From positions 1 to 64,000 of the forward strand of contig JAPKZD010000014.1 of the NCBI GenBank assembly GCA_026393975.1: 64,000 bases of DNA, written 5' to 3'. This DNA comes from Candidatus Aminicenantota bacterium. GTDB taxonomy: Bacteria; Acidobacteriota; Aminicenantia; Aminicenantales; Saccharicenantaceae. Numbering within the stretch: the stretch's first letter is position 1; each line of letters opens with the position of its first letter. Shown here one piece after another: positions 32,824 through 44,051 of the stretch. A program made the position numbers and the translations under genes. Under the pieces are notes generated by a model, which was not told where the DNA came from, made no database searches, and was given only the letters and a program-made list of their open reading frames with translations.

Positions 32824-33615
32824 ATGGCAACGATGCGCTTGAACAAGTTTCTGGCCCACGCCGGGGTTTGCTCGCGGCGCGAGGCGGACCGCATCATCGC
32901 GGAGGGCCGGGTCAGCGTCAACGGCAAGGTCGTCCAGGAGATGGGCCAGAAGATCGACGCTTCGCGCGACAAGGTCGTCGCCGGCAGCCATCTCGTCAAG
33001 AGCGAAGAGGAACGGCCCGTCTTCATCCTTCTCAACAAGCCGGCCGGCCGCGTCGTCAGCGTCAAGGACCCGTTCGGCCGGCCGACGGTCATGGACCTCC
33101 TGCCCCGTCTTCCGGTCCGGGTCTATCCCGTCGGGCGCCTCGACGTCGACACGGAGGGGGCGCTTCTCCTGTCGAACGACGGGGACATGGCCCTCCGGCT
33201 GACCCATCCCCGTTACGGCGTGGGGAAAGTCTACCATGTCCGGGTCGAAGGCGAGCCCACGGAAGACGACCTCAACAAGGTCCGTCATGGCATTTTTCTC
33301 GAGGGGCGCAAGACAGCGCCCGCCCGGATCCAGGTCTTGCGGCGGGGGCACCGTCATTCGATCCTCGCGGTCGAGATCCACGAAGGCCGGAAGAGGGAGA
33401 TCCGGAAGCTTTTCGAGGCCGTCGGCTACCCCGTCTCCGATCTCGTCCGCGTCGAGTTCGCCGGCCTGACCCTCGAGGGCCTCAAGCCGGGCCACTGGCG
33501 CTATCTCAAGACCACGGAGATCTCGCGACTGAGGAAGCTCGTGGAAGGCAGCGGCGCGGCGGCCCCGCCTCGCCGCGAGAACGCGGCCCGGCCTAAAGCA
33601 AGATCCGGCCGCTGA
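32824..33615 (+). CDS. rluB: RluB/RsuA family pseudouridine synthase
   Basis: A 263-residue enzyme that isomerises a uridine in rRNA. The N-terminal S4 RNA-binding domain is MRLNKFLAHAGVCSRREADRI... (residues 4-60). The catalytic motif is YPVGRLDVDTEGALLLSNDG with the Asp in RLD, and KVYHVRVEG and HEGRKREIRKLFEAVGYPV are the other family blocks. Length and the S4 domain fit RluB (23S rRNA position 2605), with RsuA as an alternative. The C-terminal tail is basic. Divergent from the MacB-like pair. Confidence 0.9.
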   Translation: MATMRLNKFLAHAGVCSRREADRIIAEGRVSVNGKVVQEMGQKIDASRDKVVAGSHLVKSEEERPVFILLNKPAGRVVSVKDPFGRPTVMDLLPRLPVRVYPVGRLDVDTEGALLLSNDGDMALRLTHPRYGVGKVYHVRVEGEPTEDDLNKVRHGIFLEGRKTAPARIQVLRRGHRHSILAVEIHEGRKREIRKLFEAVGYPVSDLVRVEFAGLTLEGLKPGHWRYLKTTEISRLRKLVEGSGAAAPPRRENAARPKARSGR

Positions 33616-36057
33616 TCATTGCGGCCCGCCGGCCTGACCTTCGCCCCTGTCGTTCCCGCCCGAGAAGGACTTCCAGCCGCTGGCCAGCCGCTGGAGCTCG
33701 CGGTCGACGAGGCCGTGGACCGTCCCTTCCTCGTAGCTCCCGTCCTCCCGCACCAAACCCGCTTCGATGCCCGTCAGGATCTCGATACCCTCATCGATCG
33801 TCCGGACGGGATAGACGTGGAATTTTCCTTCCCGGACCGCGGCGACGACGTCGGCGCGGAGCATGAGGTTCTGGGCGTTCTGGTGGGGGATGAGGACGCC
33901 CTGCGTCCCGGTCAGGCCCTTGGCCCGGCAGACGCCGAAGAAGCCCTCGATCTTTTCGTTGACCCCGCCGATCGGCTGGATCTCGCCCTTCTGGTTCAAG
34001 GACCCCGTGACCGCGAGGTCCTGGCGGAGGGCGAGGCCCGACAGGCTCGACAGGATGGCGTAGACCTCGGCCGACGAGGCGCTGTCGCCGTCGACGCCGC
34101 CGTAGGACTGCTCGAAGGCGAGGGAGGCGGCCAGGGAGAACGGCCTCTTCGACGCGTACTTCCCGCGCAGGTAGCCGCCGAGGATGAGGACGCCCTTGTT
34201 GTGGGTCGGGCCGCTCATGTCGGCCTCCCGCTCGATGTTGATGACCCCGGCCCGGCCCATGGCCGTCCGGGCGGTGATGCGGGCCGGCTTGCCGAACATG
34301 AACTGACCCATGTCGTAGATCGACAGCCCGTTGACCTGGCCGACCACGGCGCCTTCCGTGTCGATGAGGATCGTCCCCTCCTCGATCATCTCCTGGATCT
34401 TGTCCTCGATCAGGCTGACCCGTTCGAAGCGCTCGCGGATGGCCTTCTCGACGTCGTCGCGGCCGACGGCCGACTTCTTGTCCTTGCCGGCCCAGTAGCT
34501 GGATTCGCGGATGACGTCGGCGATGACGTGGAAGCGCGTCGAGAGCTTCCGCTGGCGCCCGGCGATGCGCGTCGCGTATTCGATGAGCGCCGCGATGCCG
34601 TCCTTGTCGAAGGACATCAGCCCGTCATCGTCGCAGATCTTCTTGATGAACCGGACGTAGTCTCCGACGGCTTTCTCGCCCTTGTCCATCTCCGAGTCGA
34701 ACTCCGCCTTGATCTTGAAGATCTTCTTGAAGTCCTCGTCCATGGAGTAGAGCAGGTTGTAGATCGAGGCGTCGCCGATCATGACGACCTTGACGTCGGA
34801 CTTGATGGACTCCGGCTTGAGCCGGGCGCTCGAGAACAGGTACATCTGGAGGTAGTTCTGGATCTCGAAGATCTGATTCCGCAGGGTCCTTTTAAGGGTC
34901 GCCCAGACCCCCGGCTCGACGAGCGCGTCCAGGGCGTTGATGACGAGGTAGCCGCCGTTGGCCTTGAGGAACGAGCCGGCCTTGATCATGGTGAAGTCCG
35001 TCTGGCCCATGCCGGCGCGGGAGTAGGAGACCTCGATCGACCCGAAGAGGTTGACGTAGCTCGGGTTGGTCTCCATGACGACGGGTGCGCCGCGCTGGTC
35101 TGAATTGTCGACGAGCAGGTTGACCCGGTACTCCAGGAGATGCTCGAGCTGTTCCTTGTCCTCTTTTTTCTGATTCTTGAACAGGTCGATCGTCTTGACA
35201 AGGGCCTTCTCGACGTCCTCGAGGTAGGCGTCGATCTTGGGGAAGGCGAAGCGGGCCCGGACCTCGCCGATGCCGCCCTTGATGACGGGCGTGATGGATT
35301 CCTCGTCCCAGGCCCGGAGGAGCGTCCGTGTCTCTTCGTCGATCTCCTTGAGCTTCTCGAAGATATCCTCCAACTTGGCCGACAGCTCCACGTATTTCGC
35401 CCGGAGCGTCTCCATGGTCTCCTTGGGGATCTTCTTTTCCTTGACCAGTCCCTCGATCTTGGCGAAGGGGAGGGGTTGGCCGTCGATGACGGGGATGAGG
35501 TCGGGCCTGGTGAACATGCCCATCTGGACCTGGATGACCGAGAAGCCCTGCTCGGCCGCCTCTTCCTCGAATCGCTGGAGGATGTCCCGCTGTTTTTTCT
35601 GCTGGCTCTCGATGATGGCGTCCCGCTTTTCCGCGTAGTACGGGCTCTTGAGCAGGTTGGGGATGTTCGTCCGGAGCAGGTCGATCATCCTGGCCATGGC
35701 CTCGCCGAAGAGCTTTCCCTGGCCGGAGGGGAGCAGGATGAGGACGGGTTCGTCGGGGTACTTGAAGTTGTTGACGTAGAGGATATCGTCGGGCGTCCGG
35801 TCGCCTTTCTCCAGCCGCTCGAGGAACTGTTTCACCGTCGTCGTCCGGCCCGTGCCGACCATGCCGGTGATGAAGACGTTATAGCCGAGGCTCTTGATGT
35901 CCAGGCCCGTCTGGATGGCCCGCAGGGCGCGTTCCTGGCCGATGATCTCCTCGCTAGCCCGGACCTCGTTCGTCGAGGCGACGGGGATGATGTCCGGACA
36001 GCAGGTCCAGCGCAGTTTGTCGGGGGTGAGCTCGGCGAAGCCTGTTCTCGTTTTCAT
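33616..36057 (-). CDS. LonB-like ATP-dependent protease
   Basis: An 813-residue fusion of an AAA+ ATPase and a Lon (S16) protease domain, of the bacterial YcbZ/LonH type. The P-loop is GMVGTGRTTT at residues 65-74, with Arg in place of the usual Lys, as in much of this family. A long coiled-coil insertion spans residues 150-300. The protease domain holds the catalytic Ser in GGVDGDSASSAE and the Lys in PIGGVNEKIEG. No membrane helix is evident. The ATG at 36057 is chosen over 36462 because the latter adds about 135 residues of low coding quality. Converges with rluB. Confidence 0.9.
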   Translation of the reverse strand: MKTRTGFAELTPDKLRWTCCPDIIPVASTNEVRASEEIIGQERALRAIQTGLDIKSLGYNVFITGMVGTGRTTTVKQFLERLEKGDRTPDDILYVNNFKYPDEPVLILLPSGQGKLFGEAMARMIDLLRTNIPNLLKSPYYAEKRDAIIESQQKKQRDILQRFEEEAAEQGFSVIQVQMGMFTRPDLIPVIDGQPLPFAKIEGLVKEKKIPKETMETLRAKYVELSAKLEDIFEKLKEIDEETRTLLRAWDEESITPVIKGGIGEVRARFAFPKIDAYLEDVEKALVKTIDLFKNQKKEDKEQLEHLLEYRVNLLVDNSDQRGAPVVMETNPSYVNLFGSIEVSYSRAGMGQTDFTMIKAGSFLKANGGYLVINALDALVEPGVWATLKRTLRNQIFEIQNYLQMYLFSSARLKPESIKSDVKVVMIGDASIYNLLYSMDEDFKKIFKIKAEFDSEMDKGEKAVGDYVRFIKKICDDDGLMSFDKDGIAALIEYATRIAGRQRKLSTRFHVIADVIRESSYWAGKDKKSAVGRDDVEKAIRERFERVSLIEDKIQEMIEEGTILIDTEGAVVGQVNGLSIYDMGQFMFGKPARITARTAMGRAGVINIEREADMSGPTHNKGVLILGGYLRGKYASKRPFSLAASLAFEQSYGGVDGDSASSAEVYAILSSLSGLALRQDLAVTGSLNQKGEIQPIGGVNEKIEGFFGVCRAKGLTGTQGVLIPHQNAQNLMLRADVVAAVREGKFHVYPVRTIDEGIEILTGIEAGLVREDGSYEEGTVHGLVDRELQRLASGWKSFSGGNDRGEGQAGGPQ

Positions 36058-36198
36058 GGCCGCGTCTCCTCGCCTCAACCTACCACAATCGCCGGCTTTC
36101 CTCAAGACGGGGGCCGCCCTCGCGCTTTTTTGATGAAAATACCCCGGACATCTGCTAAAATAGGTCTCCTTCGGACCCGGGATAGGAGAAAGACGTCC

Positions 36199-36669
36199 AT
36201 GAAAATCCATCAAGGCAAGCTCCAGGCCAAAGGGTTCAGGGTCGCGATCGTGGTCAGCCGCTTCAACAGCTTCATCTCGGAGCGGCTCCTCGAAGGCGCC
36301 CTGGAAGCCCTCCAGAAAATGGGGGCCCAGGAGGCCGACCTGACGGTCTACAAGGTGCCGGGCTCTTTCGAAGTGCCGCTCGTCGCCAAGAAGATCGCCA
36401 AGGCCAAGGCGGCCGACGGCATCCTCTGCATCGGCGCCCTCATCCGCGGGGACACGCCCCATTTCGATTTCCTCGGCGCCGAGGTCATCAAGGGGCTGGC
36501 CCAGATCGCCATGGAGGACGGCGTTCCCGTCTCATTCGGCATCCTGACCGTCGACACCGTCGAGCAGGGCATCGAGCGGGCCGGGACCAAGTCGGGCAAT
36601 AAGGGTTACGACGCCGCCTTCTCGCTCATCGAGACGCTGAGCATGATCAAGGAGGCGGGCCTCCGCTGA
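36199..36669 (+). CDS. ribH: 6,7-dimethyl-8-ribityllumazine synthase
   Basis: A 156-residue enzyme making the last riboflavin precursor from the pyrimidinedione and butanone phosphate. Substrate-site blocks: VVSRFNSFISERLLEGALEA, YKVPGSFEVP, IRGDTPHFDF (active-site His) and TVDTVEQGIERAG. Good RBS (GGAGAA). Normal length, probably assembling into a 60-mer or decamer. Other rib genes are not in the window. It leads a plus-strand run to nusB and lysS. Confidence 0.95.
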   Translation: MKIHQGKLQAKGFRVAIVVSRFNSFISERLLEGALEALQKMGAQEADLTVYKVPGSFEVPLVAKKIAKAKAADGILCIGALIRGDTPHFDFLGAEVIKGLAQIAMEDGVPVSFGILTVDTVEQGIERAGTKSGNKGYDAAFSLIETLSMIKEAGLR

Positions 36670-36689
36670 GCGGTTGACCGGGTCGAGCC

Positions 36690-37143
36690 ATGGGACAACG
36701 CCGTAAAGCGCGGGAGTGCGCCCTCCAGATCCTGTTCCAGTTCGAGTTCAATACCGGCGATCCCAAGGCCCTCGTCAAGGTCTACTGGGAACACCAGAAA
36801 GCGTCGTCCGAGGTCCGGAAATATGGGACTTGGATCGTCGAGGAGATCATCGCCCACGGGGAGGACATCGACCGGGCCATCCAGTCGGCCTCGAAGAACT
36901 GGCGCCTCTCCCGCATGGCCGTCATCGACCGGAATATCCTGAGGATCGCGGTTGCGGAGCTCCTCTACGAAAAGACGCTTGCCCCGGCCATCATCATGAA
37001 CGAAGCGATCGAGGTCGCCAAGCGCTACAGCGGCGAAGAGTCCGCCGTGTTCGTCAACGGGGTCCTCGACGCCGTGGGGCGGCTGCTCAAGGAGAAAGCC
37101 GGCAAGCCGGGAACGGCGGCCGGGCCGGGCAAAGAAGGTGAGC

Positions 37144-37151
<8 letters not shown>
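36690..37151 (+). CDS. nusB: Transcription antitermination factor NusB
   Basis: A 153-residue helical protein that binds boxA RNA with S10 in rRNA antitermination. Typical blocks are RRKARECALQILFQFEFN at the N-terminus, WRLSRMAVIDRNILRIAVAEL and AIEVAKRYSGEESAVFVNGVLDAV. 20 bases follow ribH, the usual neighbour. Its last codons overlap the lysS start by eight bases. The C-terminus is Gly/Ala-rich and less conserved. Confidence 0.95.
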
Positions 37152-38634
<1,483 letters not shown>

Positions 38635-38638
38635 ACCC

Positions 38639-39859
38639 ATGAAGTTCGAGCTCTTCGTCGCCCGGCGCTACCTCACGGCCAGGAGGAAGCAGGCCTTCAT
38701 CTCCGTCATCACCTCGATCTCCGTCCTCGGCATCGCCATCGGCGTCGCCGCCCTGGTCATCGCCATCGCCCTCATCACCGGCTTCCAGGGGGACGTTCAG
38801 GACAAGATCCTGGGCGCGACCTCCCACGTCATGGTCTCGGACCTCGGCGGCCAGCGGCTCTCCGGCTACGAAGGCCTGGCCGAAAAGATCCGGGCCATCC
38901 CGGGCGTCGAGTCCGTGACCCCCGTCGTCTACAACACAGTGCTCATCACCGGGCTTGGCGAGAGCTCCGGGGCCCTGGTCAAGGGCATCGACTTCGACCG
39001 CGAGCGGCAGGACGCCGCCTGGCTCCAGAAGCTCGAGGCCGGGCGGATCCCGGATGGGGGCGGGGCCCGGGAAGGCCTCCTCCTCGGCCGGGAGCTCGCC
39101 CTGCGGGTCGGCGCCCAGGTCGGCGACGCCGTCGACGTCGTGACGGCCTCCTCGACCCTGTCGCCGTTGGGCCTTTTGCCGAAGAGGAAGAGGTTCCAGG
39201 TGACGGGGATCTTCAACACCGGGCTCTACGAGTTCGACAACTCGACGGCCCTCGTTGCGATCGGCGTCGCCCAGAAGCTCTTCGGCCTTGAAGGCCGGGC
39301 CAGCTACATCCAGGTCAAGCTGCGCGACATTTTCGCCGCGCCCGCCGTGGGCGAGAAGATCAAGGCGGCCTTGCCGCCCGTCGTCTACATCACGACGTGG
39401 ATGGAGCTCAACAAGTCCCTCTTCTCCGCGTTGAAGCTCGAGAAGAACATCATGTTCCTGACCATCACCCTGATCGTCATCGTGGCCGCCCTGAACATCA
39501 TCGCCACGCTCATCCTCATGGTCATGGAGAAGACCCGCGACATCGGCATCCTCATGGCCATGGGCGCGACGCCCCGGTCGATCAACCGGATCTTTTTCTA
39601 CCAGGGGGCGCTGATCGGCGTCATCGGGACGGCCCTCGGCGTCCTCCTCGGCCTCGGCTGGTGCGCCCTGGCCAACACCTTCGAGCTCATCAAGATCCCC
39701 GTGGACATCTACCAGATCTCCCACGTCCCGTTCCGGCTGAGGCCCCTCGACCTGGCCCTCATCGTCGGGGTGACTCTGGCGATCAGCTTCGTATCGACCC
39801 TTTTCCCGGCCCGGCGCGCGGCCAAGGTGGATCCCGTGGTGGCGTTGAAATATGAGTGA
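38639..39859 (+). CDS. lolC: LolC/LolE lipoprotein-releasing permease
   Basis: A 406-residue inner-membrane ABC permease that hands lipoproteins to the periplasmic carrier. TM1 is FISVITSISVLGIAIGVAALVIAIALITGF with the preceding FVARRYLTARRKQ, which is typical. A periplasmic domain covers residues 55-260. Three C-terminal helices include NIIATLILMVMEKTRDIGILMAMGAT. Overlaps lolD by eight bases. Only one LolC/E-type gene is found, so it may form a homodimer (LolF-like). Confidence 0.92.
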   Translation: MKFELFVARRYLTARRKQAFISVITSISVLGIAIGVAALVIAIALITGFQGDVQDKILGATSHVMVSDLGGQRLSGYEGLAEKIRAIPGVESVTPVVYNTVLITGLGESSGALVKGIDFDRERQDAAWLQKLEAGRIPDGGGAREGLLLGRELALRVGAQVGDAVDVVTASSTLSPLGLLPKRKRFQVTGIFNTGLYEFDNSTALVAIGVAQKLFGLEGRASYIQVKLRDIFAAPAVGEKIKAALPPVVYITTWMELNKSLFSALKLEKNIMFLTITLIVIVAALNIIATLILMVMEKTRDIGILMAMGATPRSINRIFFYQGALIGVIGTALGVLLGLGWCALANTFELIKIPVDIYQISHVPFRLRPLDLALIVGVTLAISFVSTLFPARRAAKVDPVVALKYE

Positions 39860-40547
39860 TCGCGTCCTCGTCGCCGAAAATCTGGGGAAAACCTACCCCC
39901 TCCCGAAGGGGGAACTGCGCGTCTTCGAAGGCCTCGGTTTCGAGCTCGAGCGGGGCGAGCTCGCGGCCATCATGGGGGCTTCGGGGGTGGGCAAGACGAC
40001 GTTCCTCAACCTCCTCGGTGCCCTCGACCGGCCTTCGGAAGGACGCGTCCTTCTCGACGGGGAAGACCTCTTCGCGGGAACGGACCGGGAGGTCGCCGGG
40101 GTCCGCAACCGCAAGATCGGCTTCGTCTTCCAAGTCTTCCACCTCCTTCCCGAGTTCACCGCCCTCGAGAACGTCAGCTTGCCCCTGATGATCCGGGGCG
40201 TCCCGAAAAAGGAGGCTTTCCTCAAGGCCCGCGACATCCTCGAGGAAGTCTCCCTCGAGGACAAGGCCCATTCGCGGCCGAGCCAGCTCTCCGGCGGCGA
40301 GCAGCAGCGCGTGGCCATCGCCCGGGCGCTCGTCAACGAGCCCCGGCTCCTGCTGGCCGACGAGCCGACGGGCAACCTCGACTGGAAGACCGGGGAAAAA
40401 GTGCTCCGGCTCGTCCTCGACCTCCACGAGCGCAGGGGGCTGTCCTCCATCCTCGTCACCCATAACGAGAAGATCGCCCGTTACTGCCACAAGGTCTACA
40501 TGATGGAGGCGGGGGAGCTGAAACTTTTATCCTCCCTCCCGAGTTAA
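39852..40547 (+). CDS. lolD: LolD lipoprotein-transport ATPase
   Basis: A 231-residue ABC ATPase with Walker [11 protein letters not shown]-loop [12 protein letters not shown], signature [14 protein letters not shown], Walker [13 protein letters not shown] and a switch His (VTHNEKIA). It shares an eight-base overlap with lolC, so the pair is a unit that drives lipoprotein release. A hairpin follows its stop. Confidence 0.95.
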   Translation: MSDRVLVAENLGKTYPLPKGELRVFEGLGFELERGELAAIMGASGVGKTTFLNLLGALDRPSEGRVLLDGEDLFAGTDREVAGVRNRKIGFVFQVFHLLPEFTALENVSLPLMIRGVPKKEAFLKARDILEEVSLEDKAHSRPSQLSGGEQQRVAIARALVNEPRLLLADEPTGNLDWKTGEKVLRLVLDLHERRGLSSILVTHNEKIARYCHKVYMMEAGELKLLSSLPS

Positions 40548-40576
40548 TCCGGGTATGAGGTCTCCGGCCGCCCCAG

Positions 40577-40601
40577 GCCCCGTTTTTGAAAAAAACGGGG
40601 C
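40577..40601. terminator. Hairpin between lolD and bamA
   Basis: Eleven base pairs, GCCCCGTTTTT (40577-40587) with AAAAACGGGGC (40591-40601), around a GAA loop. No T-run follows on the plus strand, so it may attenuate, not stop, transcription into bamA. Confidence 0.5.
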
Positions 40602-40631
40602 GATATGGTATACGTTAGAAGGATATCCGAA

Positions 40632-42938
40632 ATGAAAAAGTTCGTCCTGGCCCTCCTGCTCATCGTAATCCCCGGTTTCCTGGCCGCCCAGGAGATCCTG
40701 GAGAAGATCGAGATTGTCGGTAACGACCGGGTGACGCCGGAGACGATCCTCTACTATCTCACGGTCCGGGAAGGCGATTACTACGTCACCGACCAATTCC
40801 GCCGGGACTTCCGCGTCCTCTGGTCGACGGGATTTTTCTCGAACATCAAGTTCGAGGAGGTCCCCGGGACGAGGGGCCGGATCGTCCGGATCACGGTCGA
40901 GGAGAACCCTGTCGTCAAGGCCATCACCTACAAGACGGGCAAGAAGGTCAAGGAAAAAGACATCGTCAGCAAGCTGAAGGAAAAAGACCAGTCCATCCTG
41001 CCCTATTCGTATTACAGTCCCTACAAGCTCCAGCGGATCAAGGACACCATCACCGACCTCCTTTATGAGAAGGGGCTTCTGGCCTCGAAGATCAACTCGG
41101 AGATCGTCAAGCAGGGCAAGAACGAGGTGGACGTCCTGATCAGGATCGACGAGGGCCCCAAGGTTCGGGTCGGGGACGTCGTCTTCGAGGGCAACACCAA
41201 GCTCCTGCCGAGCTCGCTCAAGTGGTCGATGAAAGACAACCGGCCCCACAGCCTAGTTAACTGGGTCCTGGGCAAGGACGTCTACAAGCAGAACAAGCTC
41301 ACCGACGACGTCGACCTGATCAAGAAGAAATACCAGGAGAACGGCTACATGGAGGCCGCCGTCGGCCAGCCGCGGATCGAGGAGATCGAGAGGCGCACGG
41401 TCACGTTCAAGAAGCAGAAGATGATGCGGCTGACCATCCCCATCACCGCCGGTTATCTCTACCGCGTCGGTGAGATCAAGGTCGAGGGGAACAAAGCCGT
41501 CAACATCAAGTACCTCCGGGCCATGGTCAAGCTCCAGCCCACGGAGGTTTACAGCACCAAGGACCGGGAAAAGAGCGTCGACAACATCTCGGAGGTCTAC
41601 CGGGACGGCGGCTACGTCTATGTCCAGGTTATTCCCGTCGAGAACCTCGACCCCAAGAGGAAGATCGTCAACGTCACCTTCAACATCGTCGAAGGGGAGG
41701 TCGCCTTCCTCAATCGTCTCGACTTCCGCGGCAACGTCTACACCAAGGACAAGGTCATCCGGCGGGAGATGATAATCCGGGAGGGCGACCGCTTCAGCCT
41801 GAGCATGTTCAAGAACAGCATCCTGCGGATCAAGCAGCTCGGGCTCGTCGACCTCGAGAAGGACCCCGACATCAAGCCCAACCCGGACGACCCGACCAAG
41901 ATGAACGTCCTGGTCAACGTCAAGGAGCTCCAACGGAACAACCTCCAGTTCACCGCCGGCTACAGCGGCTACGAGGGGACGTTCGTGGCCTTCAGCTACT
42001 CCACGGTCAACTTCCTCGGGGCGGGCGAAACCCTGGAGCTCACCGCCCAGCAGGGCAAGCTCGTCAAGAATTACTCCTTCGGCTTTTCCGAGCCGTACCT
42101 CTTCGACAAGCCCATCACGGCGGGCTTCAACATCTACGACCGGAAAACTGACTACAGCTCGTTCGGTCTCTACAAGCAGTTAACGAAGGGCATTGACCTC
42201 TCCGTCGGGACGAGGCTTTTCGGGATGTGGCGGGCGAACATGACGTACACCATCCAAAAGCTCAACGTCTCCTATCCCCAAGGGGCGGGGATCTCGTCGA
42301 TCTACGGTTCCGGCGCGTTCTATGAGAGTTCGATCACCCCGATGCTTTTCCGGTCGACGATCGATAGCCCCCTGACGCCGACGCACGGCACGCAGTACTC
42401 GCTGAGCATAAAGTACGCCGGCACTTTCCTCGGCGGCGCGATCGACCTGATCAAGCCCCAGCTCGAATTCACCTACTACCACCCGATCATCGGCCGCGGC
42501 CCCAAGGCCCACGTCATCGGCTTCCACGCCCAGTACCAGGTAGTCAAGGCGATAAACGGCTCCGAGATCCCGTATTGGGAGAAGTTCTTCCTCGGCGGAG
42601 AGCGCTCGATCCGCGGCTACGAGGTCTACTCGATCGGGCCCAGGGATGTGAACGGCTACAACCTGGGCGGCGAAAAGACTGCGGTCTTCAACGCGGAGTA
42701 CATCGTCCCCGTCGGCGGCCCGCTCTATTTGATCGCCTTCTACGACGTGGGAAATTCCATCCCCTACAGCGAAAAGCTCGGATTCAAGGACATGTACTCG
42801 TCGATGGGCATCGAGGCCCGGCTCTTCATCCCCGCCCTGCGCGTGCCCTTCCGCCTGATCTTCGCTTACAACAACAAGAAGATCTATTCGACCGACCCGG
42901 ATTTCGCCTTCCGTTTTGCCGTGGGCACGACGTTTTAG
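40632..42938 (+). CDS. bamA: Outer membrane assembly factor BamA
   Basis: A 768-residue Omp85 protein that inserts beta-barrel proteins into the outer membrane. Signal peptide 1-19 (LALLLIVIPGFLAAQ). Five POTRA repeats can be followed (starts near residues 20, 90, 175, 270 and 350, with GNDRVTP and FEGNTKLLP as examples). The barrel starts near 430; EKFFLGGERSIRGYE (with the invariant RGY) is the conserved lid strand. The last residue is Phe, the usual outer-membrane barrel signal. ATG 40632 starts the signal peptide; 40605 adds nine residues. Precedes ompH and fabZ. Confidence 0.95.
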   Translation: MKKFVLALLLIVIPGFLAAQEILEKIEIVGNDRVTPETILYYLTVREGDYYVTDQFRRDFRVLWSTGFFSNIKFEEVPGTRGRIVRITVEENPVVKAITYKTGKKVKEKDIVSKLKEKDQSILPYSYYSPYKLQRIKDTITDLLYEKGLLASKINSEIVKQGKNEVDVLIRIDEGPKVRVGDVVFEGNTKLLPSSLKWSMKDNRPHSLVNWVLGKDVYKQNKLTDDVDLIKKKYQENGYMEAAVGQPRIEEIERRTVTFKKQKMMRLTIPITAGYLYRVGEIKVEGNKAVNIKYLRAMVKLQPTEVYSTKDREKSVDNISEVYRDGGYVYVQVIPVENLDPKRKIVNVTFNIVEGEVAFLNRLDFRGNVYTKDKVIRREMIIREGDRFSLSMFKNSILRIKQLGLVDLEKDPDIKPNPDDPTKMNVLVNVKELQRNNLQFTAGYSGYEGTFVAFSYSTVNFLGAGETLELTAQQGKLVKNYSFGFSEPYLFDKPITAGFNIYDRKTDYSSFGLYKQLTKGIDLSVGTRLFGMWRANMTYTIQKLNVSYPQGAGISSIYGSGAFYESSITPMLFRSTIDSPLTPTHGTQYSLSIKYAGTFLGGAIDLIKPQLEFTYYHPIIGRGPKAHVIGFHAQYQVVKAINGSEIPYWEKFFLGGERSIRGYEVYSIGPRDVNGYNLGGEKTAVFNAEYIVPVGGPLYLIAFYDVGNSIPYSEKLGFKDMYSSMGIEARLFIPALRVPFRLIFAYNNKKIYSTDPDFAFRFAVGTTF

Positions 42939-42971
42939 GGCCACTCCGACTCCCCGACAGGAGGTTCCGAT

Positions 42972-43517
42972 ATGAGAAGTCACCTTCGGCTCATCGCGCT
43001 GGTCGCGGCCGCCGCGGCCGGGTTCGCCGGGCTCGTCCCCGCTCAGGAGGCGAGCAAGCTGGGGATGGTCAATTCCCAGGAGATCCTCGACAAGTCCGTG
43101 GAAGGCCAGCGGGTGCTGGCCCAGCTCCGGGCGGCGGACAAGAAGTACACCGAGAGCATCACCCGGCTGGACGATCAGATCAAGCAGCTCCAGAACCGGT
43201 TGAGCGCGCAGCGGCTGACCCTGACGGCCGAGGCGGCCGCGAAGATCCAGGCCGACATTCAGAAAGCGCAGATGGAACGGCAGCGGACGGCCGAGGACGC
43301 CAACCGGGCCATGCAGGAGCTCCAGGCGGCGACTTCGGGACAGCTCCAGACCCAGCTCCTCCCCATCATTGAACAGCTCCGGAAGGACAAGGGGCTTGAC
43401 GTCATTTTCGACCTTGTCAAGAGCGGCACCGTGTTCGTGAGCCCGTCGCTCGACCTGACCGCCGAGGTCATCCGGCGGTATGACGCCCTGAAGGCGGCCC
43501 CCCCGGCCAAGAAGTAG
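42972..43517 (+). CDS. ompH: Skp/OmpH periplasmic chaperone
   Basis: A 181-residue periplasmic chaperone that holds outer-membrane proteins. Signal peptide 1-25 (LIALVAAAAAGFAGLVPAQ). The family start KLGMVNSQEILDKSVEGQRVL is followed by a coiled-coil 'tentacle' of about 90 residues (Gln/Arg/Ala-rich) and the C-terminal FDLVKSGTVFVSPSLDLTAEVI. Located directly after bamA, as in many diderms. Confidence 0.9.
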   Translation: MRSHLRLIALVAAAAAGFAGLVPAQEASKLGMVNSQEILDKSVEGQRVLAQLRAADKKYTESITRLDDQIKQLQNRLSAQRLTLTAEAAAKIQADIQKAQMERQRTAEDANRAMQELQAATSGQLQTQLLPIIEQLRKDKGLDVIFDLVKSGTVFVSPSLDLTAEVIRRYDALKAAPPAKK

Positions 43518-43535
43518 ACCCGAGCGAGGCAGCCC

Positions 43536-44003
43536 ATGATATCGGTAGAACAGATCTCGAAATTTCTGCCCCACCGTTTCCCCTTCCTGCTCGTCGACCG
43601 CGTCCTCGAAATCGTCCCCGCGAAGACCATCGTCGCCCTGAAGAACGTGACCTGCAACGAACAGTTCTTCCAGGGCCATTTCCCGGAATGGAAGATCATG
43701 CCCGGGGTCCTCATCATCGAGGCCATGGCCCAGGCCGGAGCCATCCTCCTCCTCAGCTCCATCCCCGAACCGGAGAGCAAGTTCATCGTCATGAGCAAGA
43801 TCGACAAGGCCAAGTTCAAACGGATGGTCGTTCCCGGCGACCAGCTCCGGCTGGACGTCGAGTGGACCCGGGGGAAAGGGCGGATCTGCCAGATGAAAGG
43901 GAAGGCCTTCGTGGACGGGGATCTCGCGGCCGAAGCGGAAATCTACGCCAGCATCCTCGACATCGAGGATCTCAAAGGAAAAAAGGGCCCGGGACAGATC
44001 TAA
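43536..44003 (+). CDS. fabZ: 3-hydroxyacyl-ACP dehydratase
   Basis: A 155-residue hot-dog-fold dehydratase of fatty-acid elongation. The start ISVEQISKFLPHRFPFLLVD and the catalytic His in FFQGHFPEWKIMPGVLIIEA with a following EAMAQAGA (Glu) are textbook FabZ. It sits directly after ompH; in many diderms lpxD lies between them and lpxA follows, but here neither is present. The gene ends a long plus-strand run. Confidence 0.95.
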   Translation: MISVEQISKFLPHRFPFLLVDRVLEIVPAKTIVALKNVTCNEQFFQGHFPEWKIMPGVLIIEAMAQAGAILLLSSIPEPESKFIVMSKIDKAKFKRMVVPGDQLRLDVEWTRGKGRICQMKGKAFVDGDLAAEAEIYASILDIEDLKGKKGPGQI

Positions 44004-44051
44004 TCCGACGACGCCCCACTCACCTCTACCCCCGCGATACCGGACGGGAGA

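Noticed and set aside
33616-36462. Longer 948-codon form of the LonB-like protease
   Set aside because: The added 135 codons overlap the divergent ribH gene and carry no family sequence.
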